A DNA stretch of 64,000 nt from Streptomyces plumbidurans (GCF_019857225.1 NZ_JAFJSY010000009.1:1-64000); one strand, 5' to 3'; shown: positions 33,473-42,742, numbered from the stretch's first letter. The notes: a model not told the origin generated them from the letters alone. Program-made: numbers and translations.

Positions 33473-34830
33473 GCGACGCAGGCAGCGCGGACCGCTTCGA
33501 GCACGGGGAGTTCGAGGACGAGGACGACAAGCGGGAGCAGGAACACGGCCGGCCCGAGCCACAGGAGGGCCACGGCGGTCCGGGCGGCCCCGACGGCCCC
33601 GCGAACGGCGGCACCGTCCAGGACCCCGACCGCACGCCCCGCATACCCATGCCCCGCGCCTCCGTCGAGGACAGCGGACGGCCGCTGCCCGCGCCGGCGG
33701 ACCTGGGCGGCCCGACGCCCGCCCCGCTCGACCTGGAACACCGCGTCCTGACGTCACTGCTCGGCGCATGGGCGCTGGCCGCCTGCTCGCCGGAGGAGAC
33801 CGAGGCCGTGGAGGCGCATCTGGGCGAGTGCGGACGCTGCGCCGACGAGGCGCTGCGGCTGCGTGACGCCGTCGGCCTGCTGCACCCGCCGGAGAGCCTC
33901 GACCTGGATCCGGCCCTGCGCACCCGCGTCCTGGACGGTTGCCTCGACCGGCGCCCGCCGCGCATCCCGGTGCCCGAGTGGGCGGCCCCGTACGACGCCG
34001 AGACGGCCCGCCTGGACGCCCTGCTGCAGGACATCGGCGCCACCGAGTGGCACACCCCCGTCGACCTGCGCTGGTTCGACGGCCAGAGCCCGGCGACCCG
34101 TCGTACGACCGTCGCCGGAGTCATCGCGCATCTGCTGTCGGTGGACGGGCTGGTAGCGCTCGCGCTCGGCCTGGACGACCCGCTGGGCGACACCGTCGCC
34201 GAGTCCCCCACGCCCGGCGCCCGCACCGAGGCGTACTGGCGTACCGCACACCTCCCGCCCTCCCGCTCCCTGCGCACCCCCTGGCGCGAGCAGACCCACG
34301 ACCTGGTCCGCACGGTGTCCTTCGCGGGCGGCGACTCGGGCTCCGCGCGCCTCGCCGTCTCCTACGGCGACTTCGAACTGCCGCTGCACGACGCGATGGT
34401 GGACCGGGCCTTCGAATGCTGGGTGCACGCCGAGGACATCGCCGACGCCGTCGACTACCCCTACGAGCCGCCCGCCCCGCGCCACCTGCACCGCATGATC
34501 GACCTCGCGGCCCGCGTCCTGCCCACCGCCCTGGACCAGCGCCGCCGCACGGGCCACTCCGCACAGCAGCCGCCCACCGACCGGCCCGGCCGCGGTCTGC
34601 GCCTGGAGATCGAGGGGTCGGGCGGCGGTGAGTGGGTGATTCCCCTCGACTCGGCCGCGGGGGTGGGTTCCGTCGAGCACGAGGTGGCCCATGTCGCCCT
34701 GGACGGGGTGGAGTTCTGCCGACTGGCCGCGGGGCATGTGCCTCCGGCGGAGGCCGCGGTGGGGCAGGTGGGGGACAAGGAGGCGATCAGGGATGTGCTG
34801 TTTGCTGCGGCTTCGTTGAGCCGGTTGTAG
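33469..34830 (+). CDS. Zinc-finger anti-sigma factor fused to a mycothiol maleylpyruvate isomerase-like (DinB) domain
   Basis: 453 residues. About 85 residues of acidic, proline-rich disorder are followed by a ZAS zinc-finger domain (about 90-135) with the Cys106...His117-x3-Cys121-x2-Cys124 ligands (HLGECGRC). Then comes a helical DinB/MDMPI-type domain (about 175-440: LDALLQDIGATEWHTPVDLRWFDGQSPATRRTTVAGVIAHLLSVDG...). It has no membrane segment, so it is a soluble anti-sigma factor. It is co-translated with the sigma gene. The MDMPI domain suggests that mycothiol redox state or a small molecule could release the sigma factor; that is inference. Confidence 0.87.
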   Translation: MSDAGSADRFEHGEFEDEDDKREQEHGRPEPQEGHGGPGGPDGPANGGTVQDPDRTPRIPMPRASVEDSGRPLPAPADLGGPTPAPLDLEHRVLTSLLGAWALAACSPEETEAVEAHLGECGRCADEALRLRDAVGLLHPPESLDLDPALRTRVLDGCLDRRPPRIPVPEWAAPYDAETARLDALLQDIGATEWHTPVDLRWFDGQSPATRRTTVAGVIAHLLSVDGLVALALGLDDPLGDTVAESPTPGARTEAYWRTAHLPPSRSLRTPWREQTHDLVRTVSFAGGDSGSARLAVSYGDFELPLHDAMVDRAFECWVHAEDIADAVDYPYEPPAPRHLHRMIDLAARVLPTALDQRRRTGHSAQQPPTDRPGRGLRLEIEGSGGGEWVIPLDSAAGVGSVEHEVAHVALDGVEFCRLAAGHVPPAEAAVGQVGDKEAIRDVLFAAASLSRL

Positions 34831-34877
34831 GGGTGGGGTTCTGTTTCGTCGGGGGGTGCGGGTTGTCTGTGGCCGGT

Positions 34878-34936
34878 CGCGCAGTTCCCCGCGCCCCTAA
34901 AAGCGAGCTTTTCTTGGGGGCGCGGGGAACTGCGCG
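34878..34936. terminator. Inverted pair of dispersed repeats acting as a terminator
   Basis: Perfect 20-bp arms (34878-34897 and 34917-34936) plus an inner AAAAGC/GCTTTT stem lie between the convergent anti-sigma and purU genes. Each arm is a copy of the GGGGCGCGGGGAACTGCGCG element seen elsewhere in the window. Confidence 0.85.
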
Positions 34937-34987
34937 AGCAACCCCCACTCACCCGCACCCGCCGCTGAAACAGAACCCCCCGAGCTA

Positions 34988-35869
34988 CTAGGCGAACACC
35001 ACCGTACGGCGCCCGTTCAGCAGAATTCGCCGCTCCGCATGCCACTTGACGGCGCGCGCCAGCGCCTGGCACTCCACGTCCCGCCCCACCGCCACCAGCT
35101 GGTCCGGCGTGACATCGTGCCCCACGCGCTCGACCTCCTGCTCGATGATCGGCCCCTCGTCGAGGTCGGCGGTGACGTAGTGCGCGGTGGCGCCGATGAG
35201 CTTGACCCCGCGGTCGTGGGCCTGGTGATAGGGCTTCGCGCCCTTGAAGCTCGGCAGGAACGAGTGGTGGATGTTGATGATCCGCCCGCTGAGCTGCTTG
35301 CACAGGTCGTCGGAGAGCACCTGCATGTAGCGGGCCAGCACAACCAGTTCGACGTCGTTCTCGCGGACGATCTCCAGGACCCGCGCCTCGGCCTGGGGCT
35401 TGGTGTCGCGGGTCACCGGGATGTGGTGGAAGGGGATGTTGTACGAGCCGACGAGTTCGGCGAAGTCGTTGTGGTTGGACACCACGGCCGCGATCTCCAC
35501 CGGCAGCGCACCGATCCGGGCGCGGAAGAGCAGGTCGTTCAGGCAGTGCCCGAAGCGGCTGACCATGAGGACGATGCGCATCTTCTCGTCGGCCCGGTTG
35601 ATCTGCCAGTCCATCTGGAAGGAGTCACCGATCGCCGCGAAGCTCGCCCGCAGCTTGTCCACCGACACCGGAGCCTCGGCCGAGAAGTGGACGCGCATGA
35701 AGAACAGACCGGTGTCGCGGTCGCCGAACTGCTGGCTGTCCTCGATGTTGCAGCCGGTCATGAACAGGTAGCTCGACACGGCGTGCACGATGCCCTGCTT
35801 GTCGGGGCAGGAGAGCGTGAGGACGTACTGCTCGCCGGGGGCGGCGGCTCGACTGGACTGCTCGTTCAT
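34988..35869 (-). CDS. purU: Formyltetrahydrofolate deformylase
   Basis: 293 residues. An N-terminal ACT domain (about 14-90, LTLSCPDKQGIVHAVSSYLF) is followed by a formyltransferase-fold catalytic domain with the active-site motifs IINIHHSFLPSFKGAKPYHQA (Asn and His) and TADLDEGPIIEQ (Asp). It hydrolyses 10-formyl-THF to formate and THF, balancing one-carbon pools with purine synthesis. The length is normal for PurU and the ATG at 35869 is the natural start. It is followed by a repeat-derived terminator. Confidence 0.96.
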   Translation of the reverse strand: MNEQSSRAAAPGEQYVLTLSCPDKQGIVHAVSSYLFMTGCNIEDSQQFGDRDTGLFFMRVHFSAEAPVSVDKLRASFAAIGDSFQMDWQINRADEKMRIVLMVSRFGHCLNDLLFRARIGALPVEIAAVVSNHNDFAELVGSYNIPFHHIPVTRDTKPQAEARVLEIVRENDVELVVLARYMQVLSDDLCKQLSGRIINIHHSFLPSFKGAKPYHQAHDRGVKLIGATAHYVTADLDEGPIIEQEVERVGHDVTPDQLVAVGRDVECQALARAVKWHAERRILLNGRRTVVFA

Positions 35870-35915
35870 GCAGGACAGGGTCCCACACGAACGTCCCCGA
35901 GCGGGTCGGCGTCCG

Positions 35916-36416
35916 TCACGCGGACCGGGTCATGATCCGCAGCACCTCGAGCGTGCGCGGCGGGGAGTCCGGCTCCTCGCCGTCGGCCACGGCCATCCGC
36001 ACATGCGCGTCCCGGGCCGCCCGTACCGCCTCCGGCCAGCCCGCGTTCTCCAGATACGCGGAGACCGGGGCGTCGGGCCCGACCTGGTGCATGATCCGCA
36101 GCACCCGCAGCACGGCGGTGTCGACGAGGGCCGCCTCCTGGGAGTCCCGGAATATGGTGCCGACGTACTTCTCGGCGGACCAGTTGTCCAGCCAGGTGTC
36201 CTCGACGAGGCGGTAGACGGCATCGGTCACGTCTCCGTACCCGTCGACACCGGCCAGCCATACGTCTCGCTGGAAGACGGGGTCGGAGAGCATGTGCAGC
36301 GCGGAGCGCACATTGCTGCGCCAGCGCCACCACGGCATGTCGTTGAGTGGCATGCCGCCCATGGTGGGGGAGCGACGGCCGCGGCGGGAAGAGTTCTCCG
36401 GAGCTTGCACGGTCAC
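35916..36416 (-). CDS. SCO4402-type conserved Streptomyces protein
   Basis: Up to 166 residues from the GTG at 36416; the more protein-like part starts at MPLNDMPWWRWRSNVR (ATG 36353, 145 residues). Tryptophan-rich motifs (WWRWRSNVRSALHML, DTWLDNWSAEKYVG) and a helical C-terminus match, from memory, the family named after S. coelicolor SCO4402. Its function is unknown. No signal peptide or membrane segment is visible. It lies directly upstream of purU on the same strand. Confidence 0.8.
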   Translation of the reverse strand: MTVQAPENSSRRGRRSPTMGGMPLNDMPWWRWRSNVRSALHMLSDPVFQRDVWLAGVDGYGDVTDAVYRLVEDTWLDNWSAEKYVGTIFRDSQEAALVDTAVLRVLRIMHQVGPDAPVSAYLENAGWPEAVRAARDAHVRMAVADGEEPDSPPRTLEVLRIMTRSA

Positions 36417-36533
36417 CGATCGTACGTTCTTCCGCCCGGGCGCCTCGGCGACCCCCGTAATTCACCTCGTAGCCACCGTTCGATAACCGAGGGTCACCCC
36501 CGGGTTGGCGATGTGGCGGAAGCGTGTGTGCCC

Positions 36534-37841
36534 ATGACCGGTTGGCGACGCACCCGCAGCACCTTCCTCCCCCTGCGCACCCGGCCGCGCAGAGCCACCG
36601 TCCTGCCGACGGCGGCCCTGGCCGCGTGCGCGTCACTGGCCGCCGGTTGCGGGGCCATCCCCGGTGCCACGGGGGGCTCCGGGGACGGCCCGATCACGGT
36701 CATGACGTGGGCGCCGGAGCAGACGGGCTCGACCAACAAGCCCGGCATGCCCGCCTTCGCCAAGGCCTACGCCCGCTGGGTCAACGCCCACGGCGGCATC
36801 AAGGGCCACAAGCTGAAGGTCCTGACCTGCAACGACCACAACGACAGCGTGGCCGCCGCGAAGTGCGCGACCACCGCCGTCAAGAACGACGTCGTCGCGG
36901 TCGTCGGCTCCTACAGCCAGTACGGCGACTCGTATCTGCCCACGCTGGAGAGCGCCGGCATCCCCTACATAGGCGGCTACGGCGTCACCACCGCCGAGTT
37001 CACCAGCCCGCTGTCGTATCCCGTCAACGGCGGCCAGCCCTCCCTCCTGGCCGGGCTCGGCCGGGAACTGGCCGCCGGCTGCGGCCCGGTCGCGCTCATC
37101 AGGCCCGACAGCATCGCGGGCGACGAACTGCCCGCCATGCTCGACTCCGGCCTGAAGGCGGGCGGACACGCCCCAGCGGTCGACCAGCGGGCGGCGGACG
37201 ACACCACCGAGTACTCGGGGCCCTCGCGCAAGGCGCTGACGGCCTCGACGGCGGGCCCGCCGAAGAAGGGGTGCGTGATCCCCGCGCTCGGGGACCGCAC
37301 CGACACCTTCATGGACTCCTTCCGGCGCGACCGCGAGGACTACCCCGCGGTGAAGACCGCCGCCACCCTCGACAGCGTCGACCAGACGGTGATCAACGAG
37401 TCCGGCGGACAGTCGGGGCCGTACGAGGGGTCGTACGTCAGCGGCTGGTACCCGGTGACGGGCGATCCGCGCTGGGACCCGATGAAGAAGGTGATCCAGG
37501 AGCAGGCCTTCGGCGACAACCGCATCGATCCCGCGGACGCCGGGGTGCAGACGACCTGGATCGCGTACACGGTCTTCAAGGCCGCCGTGGAGTCCCTCGA
37601 CGACCAGGACGTCACCTCCGAGACGGTGCGCAAGGCCCTCGACGACGGGCTGAGGATCAGCACGGGCGGGCTCACGCCGACGCTGAGCTGGGCCACCGAG
37701 AGCCGGCTGGCCGCCATCGGCTTCCCCCGCCTGGTCAACGCCGACCTGACGCTTCAGATGGTGCGCCAGGGCCGGCTGGTCGCGGCGGACAAGGGGTTCG
37801 TCAATGTGACGAGGACGCTGGAGGGCGCGGACGTGAACTGA
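36534..37841 (+). CDS. Branched-chain-amino-acid-type ABC substrate-binding lipoprotein
   Basis: 435 residues from the ATG at 36534. The N-terminus is Arg-rich, then a hydrophobic stretch ending in the lipobox LAAGC (Cys39). The mature part is a periplasmic-binding-fold (type I, Leu/Ile/Val or amide-binding) with INGWVNAHGGIKG-like wording (ARWVNAHGGIKGHKLKVLTCNDHND) and VVAVVGSYSQYGDSYLPTLESAGIPYIG. No permease or ATPase genes are adjacent, so it is an orphan receptor. The ligand is unknown. Confidence 0.88.
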   Translation: MTGWRRTRSTFLPLRTRPRRATVLPTAALAACASLAAGCGAIPGATGGSGDGPITVMTWAPEQTGSTNKPGMPAFAKAYARWVNAHGGIKGHKLKVLTCNDHNDSVAAAKCATTAVKNDVVAVVGSYSQYGDSYLPTLESAGIPYIGGYGVTTAEFTSPLSYPVNGGQPSLLAGLGRELAAGCGPVALIRPDSIAGDELPAMLDSGLKAGGHAPAVDQRAADDTTEYSGPSRKALTASTAGPPKKGCVIPALGDRTDTFMDSFRRDREDYPAVKTAATLDSVDQTVINESGGQSGPYEGSYVSGWYPVTGDPRWDPMKKVIQEQAFGDNRIDPADAGVQTTWIAYTVFKAAVESLDDQDVTSETVRKALDDGLRISTGGLTPTLSWATESRLAAIGFPRLVNADLTLQMVRQGRLVAADKGFVNVTRTLEGADVN

Positions 37842-37903
37842 GGTTCACGCCCCGCGCGCCCGGCGCCCGTACGGCCGTCCCACCCGCCCGGCCGTCCCGC
37901 CTC

Positions 37904-39445
37904 TCAGAGCTGGGTCGGCTGGCGCTGGGTCAGTCCGTACTGCTTCGCGATGGCGTTCCACAGCTGGGACGCCTTCACCTTCTGCTGGCTGGCGGTGCCG
38001 CTCGCGCGGTTGCCGGCCCCGGTCTGCCCGGTCGCGCGGGCCTGGCCCTTCTTGCAGCCCTTCTTGCCGCCCACCTGGTCGGCCCAGGCCGCGTAGTGGT
38101 TGTCGGCCGACGCGGACGCCTTCCAGGCCTGGTTGAGCGCGCTGGTCAGCGCGGCGTTGTTCGGGAGCTTGTCCACGGACAGGCCGGCCAGCCGGGTCAC
38201 CAGCTGGTTGCGCTGCTGGGCCGCCGAGCGCAGGTCGGAGGCGGCCTGGGAGAGGTTCTTGCACCCCTTCACATTCGCCACCGCCTGGATCACCGAGGCC
38301 CGGCTGTCGCCGCTGTCGGACAGCAGCTTGTCCAGCGCGACGGCCTGCTGCTTGGCCGGGTCGGCCGCGGGCGAGGCCGAGCCGTCGGTCGCCGGGGCCG
38401 TTGCGGACACGGGCTGGTTCTTGTCCGTGCCGTCGTCGCCCCCGCCACCGCCGAGCAGCGCGCCCGCGCCGACACCCAGCACGACGATGCCGATGCCTAT
38501 GCCCGCGATCAGGGGTGTCCGGGAGCGGCTGCGGCCGCCACGGCCGCCCCGGCCGTCGTCGCCGCCTGTGGGGCTGTACAAGGTCTCCGGCGGGGGGTAG
38601 GAAGTCTGCTGCTGGGCGTAGCCGGCCTGCGCGGGCGGCTGCTCGAAGCGCGGCATCTGCTGGGTGGCCCCGGCCGGGCTCTCGCCGCCCGGCCCGCTGC
38701 GGAAGAGGTTGTCGAACTCGGCGGGCGGCTGCCGGTCGCCGCCCTGCTGCATGCCGTACGGCGCCTGGTCCGTGACGGGCGGGATGTACTGCGTGGGCTC
38801 GGCGTCGGGCCCGGCCGCGGGCGGCATCGGTCCGGCGCCGGGCTGCTGCCCGCGGCCCAGGAACTGCGTCGCCTCCGAGGAGGCCGCGTGGGCCCCGCCC
38901 ACCTCGGGCGGCAGGGCTCCGGGTGCGACGGGCGGTATGTACTGCGTCGCCCCCTCGTCCACCGCCGCGGCGACCGGCGGGATGTACTGCGTGGCGCCCT
39001 CGTCCGCGGCGGGCGGCAGGGCGCCGCCGTAGGGGCCGGGGGCGGTCGGAGAGCCGTAGGCGGGCGGCAGCGGCGCGGGCTGTCCGTGCCCGGCGGACGC
39101 ACCCCACTGGTCGGCGGGCGGCTGGTGCTGCTCGGGCTCGTTCCACGGCTGGGCGGGCTGCGCTCCCCAGCCCTCGCCCGGCTGCGGAGCCGGGCTCTGG
39201 CTCTGGTCGGGACCCCACGGCGTGCCCCAGGCCTGGCCACCGGTCGGGGTCGCGGCCTGCGGGCCGTTGTGTCCGCCGGTCTGCGGGGCGTTGTACGAGC
39301 CGTTGTGGGCACCGCCGTACGGGCCCACCGGGGCCTGTGCGTTCAGCATGCCCGGCAGCAGCGGCTCGCCGCCGTCGGAGGGCAGCACGATGCCTTCGCG
39401 CGCTTCGCGCGGCGAGGGCTCCTCGCCCTGTCCACTCTGCGTCAC
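37904..39445 (-). CDS. Single-pass membrane protein with repeated TQYIPPV motifs
   Basis: 513 residues; the GTG at 39445 has AGGAG five bases upstream. Residues 1 to about 300 are a disordered Pro/Gln/Gly-rich cytoplasmic region with recurrent DEGATQYIPPV-like blocks (three good copies, plus EATQFLG and ATQQMPRF). One transmembrane helix (TPLIAGIGIGIVVLGVGAGALL) follows, then an external helical domain with two or three Cys (NVKGCKN, GGKKGCKKG). ATQ motifs next to acidic residues resemble phospho-Thr sites read by FHA domains in actinobacteria. It is probably a Ser/Thr-kinase substrate in the envelope. No enzyme motif is seen. Confidence 0.75.
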   Translation of the reverse strand: MTQSGQGEEPSPREAREGIVLPSDGGEPLLPGMLNAQAPVGPYGGAHNGSYNAPQTGGHNGPQAATPTGGQAWGTPWGPDQSQSPAPQPGEGWGAQPAQPWNEPEQHQPPADQWGASAGHGQPAPLPPAYGSPTAPGPYGGALPPAADEGATQYIPPVAAAVDEGATQYIPPVAPGALPPEVGGAHAASSEATQFLGRGQQPGAGPMPPAAGPDAEPTQYIPPVTDQAPYGMQQGGDRQPPAEFDNLFRSGPGGESPAGATQQMPRFEQPPAQAGYAQQQTSYPPPETLYSPTGGDDGRGGRGGRSRSRTPLIAGIGIGIVVLGVGAGALLGGGGGDDGTDKNQPVSATAPATDGSASPAADPAKQQAVALDKLLSDSGDSRASVIQAVANVKGCKNLSQAASDLRSAAQQRNQLVTRLAGLSVDKLPNNAALTSALNQAWKASASADNHYAAWADQVGGKKGCKKGQARATGQTGAGNRASGTASQQKVKASQLWNAIAKQYGLTQRQPTQL

Positions 39446-39612
39446 CGGGACTCCTACGTATGGGGGACCTTCGGAACCGTCGGCTCACGCTACCGGGTCC
39501 CCCGAGCCGGGTGCCACGCAGCTCAGGACCTAACCTCCTTCCCTGTGACCGCAGTAACAAAACCGGTCGACACCGCGCTGCAAATGTCCAGCTTTCGCGC
39601 CCCGGTCCGGGC

Positions 39613-40998
39613 TCAGGCCGCCGCCTGCAGGCCCATGCGCGCCCCGAACTCCCTTACCACCGGCTCCTCCTGGTACGGCTCCAGCCGCTGCTGGAAGTCC
39701 TCCAGGTACTCGGCGCCCCGGTTGGAGCGGAGGTTCTCCAGCAGGCCGACGGCCTTGAGACCGGTGTGGCAGGCCTGCTCGATCTCGCGCTGCTGCACCA
39801 GCGCCGTGGCCAGCAGCACATATCCGATGGCCCGCCTGCGCGCCTTGGTCTCCGGGAGCCGGTCCAGCGCCTCCTCGGCGCGCCGTGCGGCCTGCTCGGC
39901 CTGGCCGAGGTCCCGGTGGCAGTGCGCCAACTCGTCGGCGAGATAGGCCTCGTCGAAGTGCGTGATCCACGCCGGGTCGTCCCCTGAGGCGGCATCGGAC
40001 GCCTCCAGTGCCGTGACCGCGCGCCCGGACGCCGTCTGCGCCGCCCGCGCATCGCCCATCAGGGCATGTCCGCGCGCCTCCGCCGCGTGGAACATCGCCT
40101 CGACGCGCGGGGTCACGCGCCCCCGCGCCCCCTCCTGCGCCGCCCGCGCCAACTGCGCGATCTCGCGCGGGTTTCCGAGCTGCGCGGCGAGATGGCTCAT
40201 GGAGGCGGCCAGCACGTATCCGCCGTATCCGCGGTCGCCCGCGGCCTGTGCCAGGCGCAGCGCCTGGATGTAGTACCGCTGCGCGAGGCCGGGTTGACCG
40301 GTGTCGACGGCCATGTACCCCGCCAGCTCGGTCAGTCGGGCCACCGCCGCGAACAGGTCGCGGCCCACCGCCTCGCGGTACGAGCCCGCCAGCAGCCCTG
40401 AGACCACGCTGTTGAGGTAGTGCACGACGACCGGGCGCACATGCCCGCTGCCGTACTGGTGGTCCAGGTCCGTGAGCGCCTGCGTCATCGCGCGCACGGC
40501 CGCCACGTCGGACTGCCCCACGCGCGGTCCCGCCGAGCGCGAGACCTGTGAATCGGGCGCGGAGATCAGCCAGTCACGGCTCGGCTCGACGAGCGCGGAC
40601 GCGGCGACGGACGAGCCGGACAGGAAGTCCCGCCGCCCCACGTCGCTGCGCCACAGCTCGCAGACCTGCTCGATGGCGCCCAGCACCGTCGGCGAGAACT
40701 GCAGGCCGACGCCGGAGGCGAGGTTCTTGCCGTTGGCCATGCCGATCTCGTCGATCGTGACCGTACGGCCCAGTTTGCGGCCCAGCGCCTCCGCGATGAT
40801 CGCCGGGGCGCGTCCGCGCGGCTGCTGCCCGCGCAGCCAACGGGCCACGGACGTCTTGTCGTAGCGCAGGTCGAGGCCGTGCTCGGCGCCGCACATGTTG
40901 ACCCGGCGGGCGAGCCCGGCGTTCGAGCACCCCGCCTCCTGGATGAGCGCCTGCAGCCGTTCGTTCGGCTGTCGCGCGACGAGAGGCCTTGCGGCCAT
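39613..40998 (-). CDS. NsdA-like TPR regulator
   Basis: 461 residues. An N-terminal HTH-like region (LIQEAGCSNAGLARRVN..., YDKTSVARWLRGQQPRG, about residues 17-62) is followed by tetratricopeptide-like helices through the rest of the chain (HFDEAYLADELAHCHRDLGQAEQAARRAEEALDRLP). This is the architecture of NsdA/NsdB-type Streptomyces regulators that influence antibiotic production and sporulation. The exact orthologue is uncertain. AGGGGG lies upstream of the ATG. It stands alone, divergent from the prim-pol gene. Confidence 0.85.
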   Translation of the reverse strand: MAARPLVARQPNERLQALIQEAGCSNAGLARRVNMCGAEHGLDLRYDKTSVARWLRGQQPRGRAPAIIAEALGRKLGRTVTIDEIGMANGKNLASGVGLQFSPTVLGAIEQVCELWRSDVGRRDFLSGSSVAASALVEPSRDWLISAPDSQVSRSAGPRVGQSDVAAVRAMTQALTDLDHQYGSGHVRPVVVHYLNSVVSGLLAGSYREAVGRDLFAAVARLTELAGYMAVDTGQPGLAQRYYIQALRLAQAAGDRGYGGYVLAASMSHLAAQLGNPREIAQLARAAQEGARGRVTPRVEAMFHAAEARGHALMGDARAAQTASGRAVTALEASDAASGDDPAWITHFDEAYLADELAHCHRDLGQAEQAARRAEEALDRLPETKARRRAIGYVLLATALVQQREIEQACHTGLKAVGLLENLRSNRGAEYLEDFQQRLEPYQEEPVVREFGARMGLQAAA

Positions 40999-41263
40999 GG
41001 CGTACCCCCTGGGAACAACCCCTGAAGCGAAAAGATCCGGCCGTGAAGATCAATGCCCCGATCTCGTACGCAAAATGCGAGGCTTGCGCGGATTGCCGGG
41101 GTAAAGGCGGAAGCCAACCCCGCTTGTGGCTACCCAGATCACATCGGGGTTCCTCCCGCGCGCCCCCACACATGCATCCATGCGCCCCGGACACGGGATC
41201 AATGCTCCTCCCCCGCGCGCGCCGCCCCCGTAACCCGAGGTGGGTGCGGGAGTTGAGTTCATC

Positions 41264-41917
41264 GTGGAAGAGACGATCGCGGGCACGGAAGCCGCTCAGA
41301 TCCCGAAGCAGCGTGGGGAATCGCTGCTGGAGACCGCCGTACGCTACGCCGAGGAGCGCCACTGGGACGTCTTTCCCGGCACCTGGCTCGACGCCGTCGA
41401 CGGGGTGCAGCACTGCTCCTGCGGCGACGCGGCGTGCGCCGCCCCCGGCGCACACCCCGCCCGCGAGGACTGGGCGACGCAGGCCACGGGCAGTGCGACC
41501 GTCGCGCGCCGGATGTGGCAGAAGCAGCCGACGGCGTCGATCCTGCTGCCGACGGGCCGTACGTTCGACGCGATCGAGGTGGCGGAGAGCGCCGGGTTCC
41601 TGGCGCTGGCCCGCATGGAGCGCATGGAGCTGACGCTCGGTCCCGTGACGCTGACGCCGGACCGCCGGATGCACTTCTTCGTGCTGCCGGGCGCCACGGC
41701 GAAGATGGCGGAGCTGGTGCGTGGCCTGGGCTGGTCACCGGCCTCGCTCGACCTGGTCGCGCTCGGCGAGGGGGCGTACGTGGCCGCGCCGCCCACCCGT
41801 TACGGTTCGCGCGGCGCCGTGCAGTGGGCCTGCCGTCCGACCCCCGCCAACCGCTGGCTGCCCGACGCCGAGGAGCTGATCTCCCCCCTCGCCTACGCCT
41901 GCGGACGCGACCGCTGA
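41264..41917 (+). CDS. Bifunctional DNA primase/polymerase (prim-pol)-like protein
   Basis: 217 residues from the GTG at 41264; the in-frame GTG at 41240 is the alternative. It starts with the prim-pol-like ETAVRYAEERHWDVFPGTWL, then CSCGDAACAAPGAHPAREDWATQATG, which is the zinc/catalytic region of AEP-type primases where a DxD pair would be expected. The present residues are GDAACAAPGAHP, so activity is uncertain. A single short domain with no helicase is typical of the small Streptomyces paralogues, whose role is unknown. Confidence 0.8.
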   Translation: MEETIAGTEAAQIPKQRGESLLETAVRYAEERHWDVFPGTWLDAVDGVQHCSCGDAACAAPGAHPAREDWATQATGSATVARRMWQKQPTASILLPTGRTFDAIEVAESAGFLALARMERMELTLGPVTLTPDRRMHFFVLPGATAKMAELVRGLGWSPASLDLVALGEGAYVAAPPTRYGSRGAVQWACRPTPANRWLPDAEELISPLAYACGRDR

Positions 41918-41953
41918 CCTCCCCGGTGGGCGCGACCCCCTAGGGTTTCCCGC

Positions 41954-42742
41954 ATGACAGAGGGAAACGAGGTCACTGCCGCCGTACGCGTGCGAGGGCT
42001 CTGGAAGCGCTTCGGGCAGCAGATCGCCGTCGCCGGGATCGATCTCGACCTGCCCGCGGGCAAGTTCATCGGGCTGGTCGGGCCCAACGGAGCGGGCAAG
42101 ACCACCACTCTCTCCATGGTGACGGGACTGCTGCGGCCCGATCAGGGGAGCGTCGAGGTCGTCGGGCAGGACGTGTGGCGCGACCCGGCGTCGGTGAAGG
42201 CCCGCATCGGGGTGCTGCCGGAGGGGCTCAGGCTCTTCGAGCGCCTCTCGGGGCGCGAACTGCTCGGCTACAGCGGGCGGTTGCGGGGGCTGCCCGGCGC
42301 CGAGACCGACAAGCGCGCCACCCAGCTGCTCGACGTGCTCGACCTGGCCGGCGCCCAGCACAAGCTCGTCGTCGACTACTCGACGGGCATGCGCAAGAAG
42401 ATCGGGCTCGCCGCCGCGCTGCTGCACAACCCCGAAGTGCTCTTCCTGGACGAGCCGTTCGAGGGCGTCGACCCGGTGTCCGCCCAGACCATCCGCGGGG
42501 TGCTGGAGCGCTACACCGCCTCGGGCGCCACCGTCGTCTTCTCCTCCCACGTCATGGAGCTCGTGGAGTCCCTGTGCGACTGGGTGGCCGTCATGGCCGC
42601 CGGCCGCATCCGCGCCCACGGCCCGCTGGCCGAGGTCCGCGGGGAGGCGGCCTCGCTGCAGCAGGCGTTCCTCGAACTCGTCGGCGCCGGCGGCCGCGAC
42701 GCGGGCTCCGACCTCGACTGGCTGGGCGGCGGCGCACGATGA
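41954..42742 (+). CDS. ABC transporter ATP-binding protein
   Basis: 262 residues with Walker A GPNGAGKTT (about residue 46), signature YSTGMRKKIGLAAALLHNPEVLFLDEPFEGVDP (Walker B with catalytic Glu) and the H-loop SSHVMELVE. It energises an exporter. Its TGA overlaps the permease ATG (ATGA), so the two chains are made together. The substrate is unknown; antibiotic or lipid export are common for this class. Confidence 0.94.
   Translation: MTEGNEVTAAVRVRGLWKRFGQQIAVAGIDLDLPAGKFIGLVGPNGAGKTTTLSMVTGLLRPDQGSVEVVGQDVWRDPASVKARIGVLPEGLRLFERLSGRELLGYSGRLRGLPGAETDKRATQLLDVLDLAGAQHKLVVDYSTGMRKKIGLAAALLHNPEVLFLDEPFEGVDPVSAQTIRGVLERYTASGATVVFSSHVMELVESLCDWVAVMAAGRIRAHGPLAEVRGEAASLQQAFLELVGAGGRDAGSDLDWLGGGAR

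Noticed and set aside
36524..39946. 1140-codon plus-strand frame spanning three annotated genes
   Set aside because: Runs across the substrate-binding protein in the wrong frame and antisense to the TQYIPPV protein; composition is non-protein-like.
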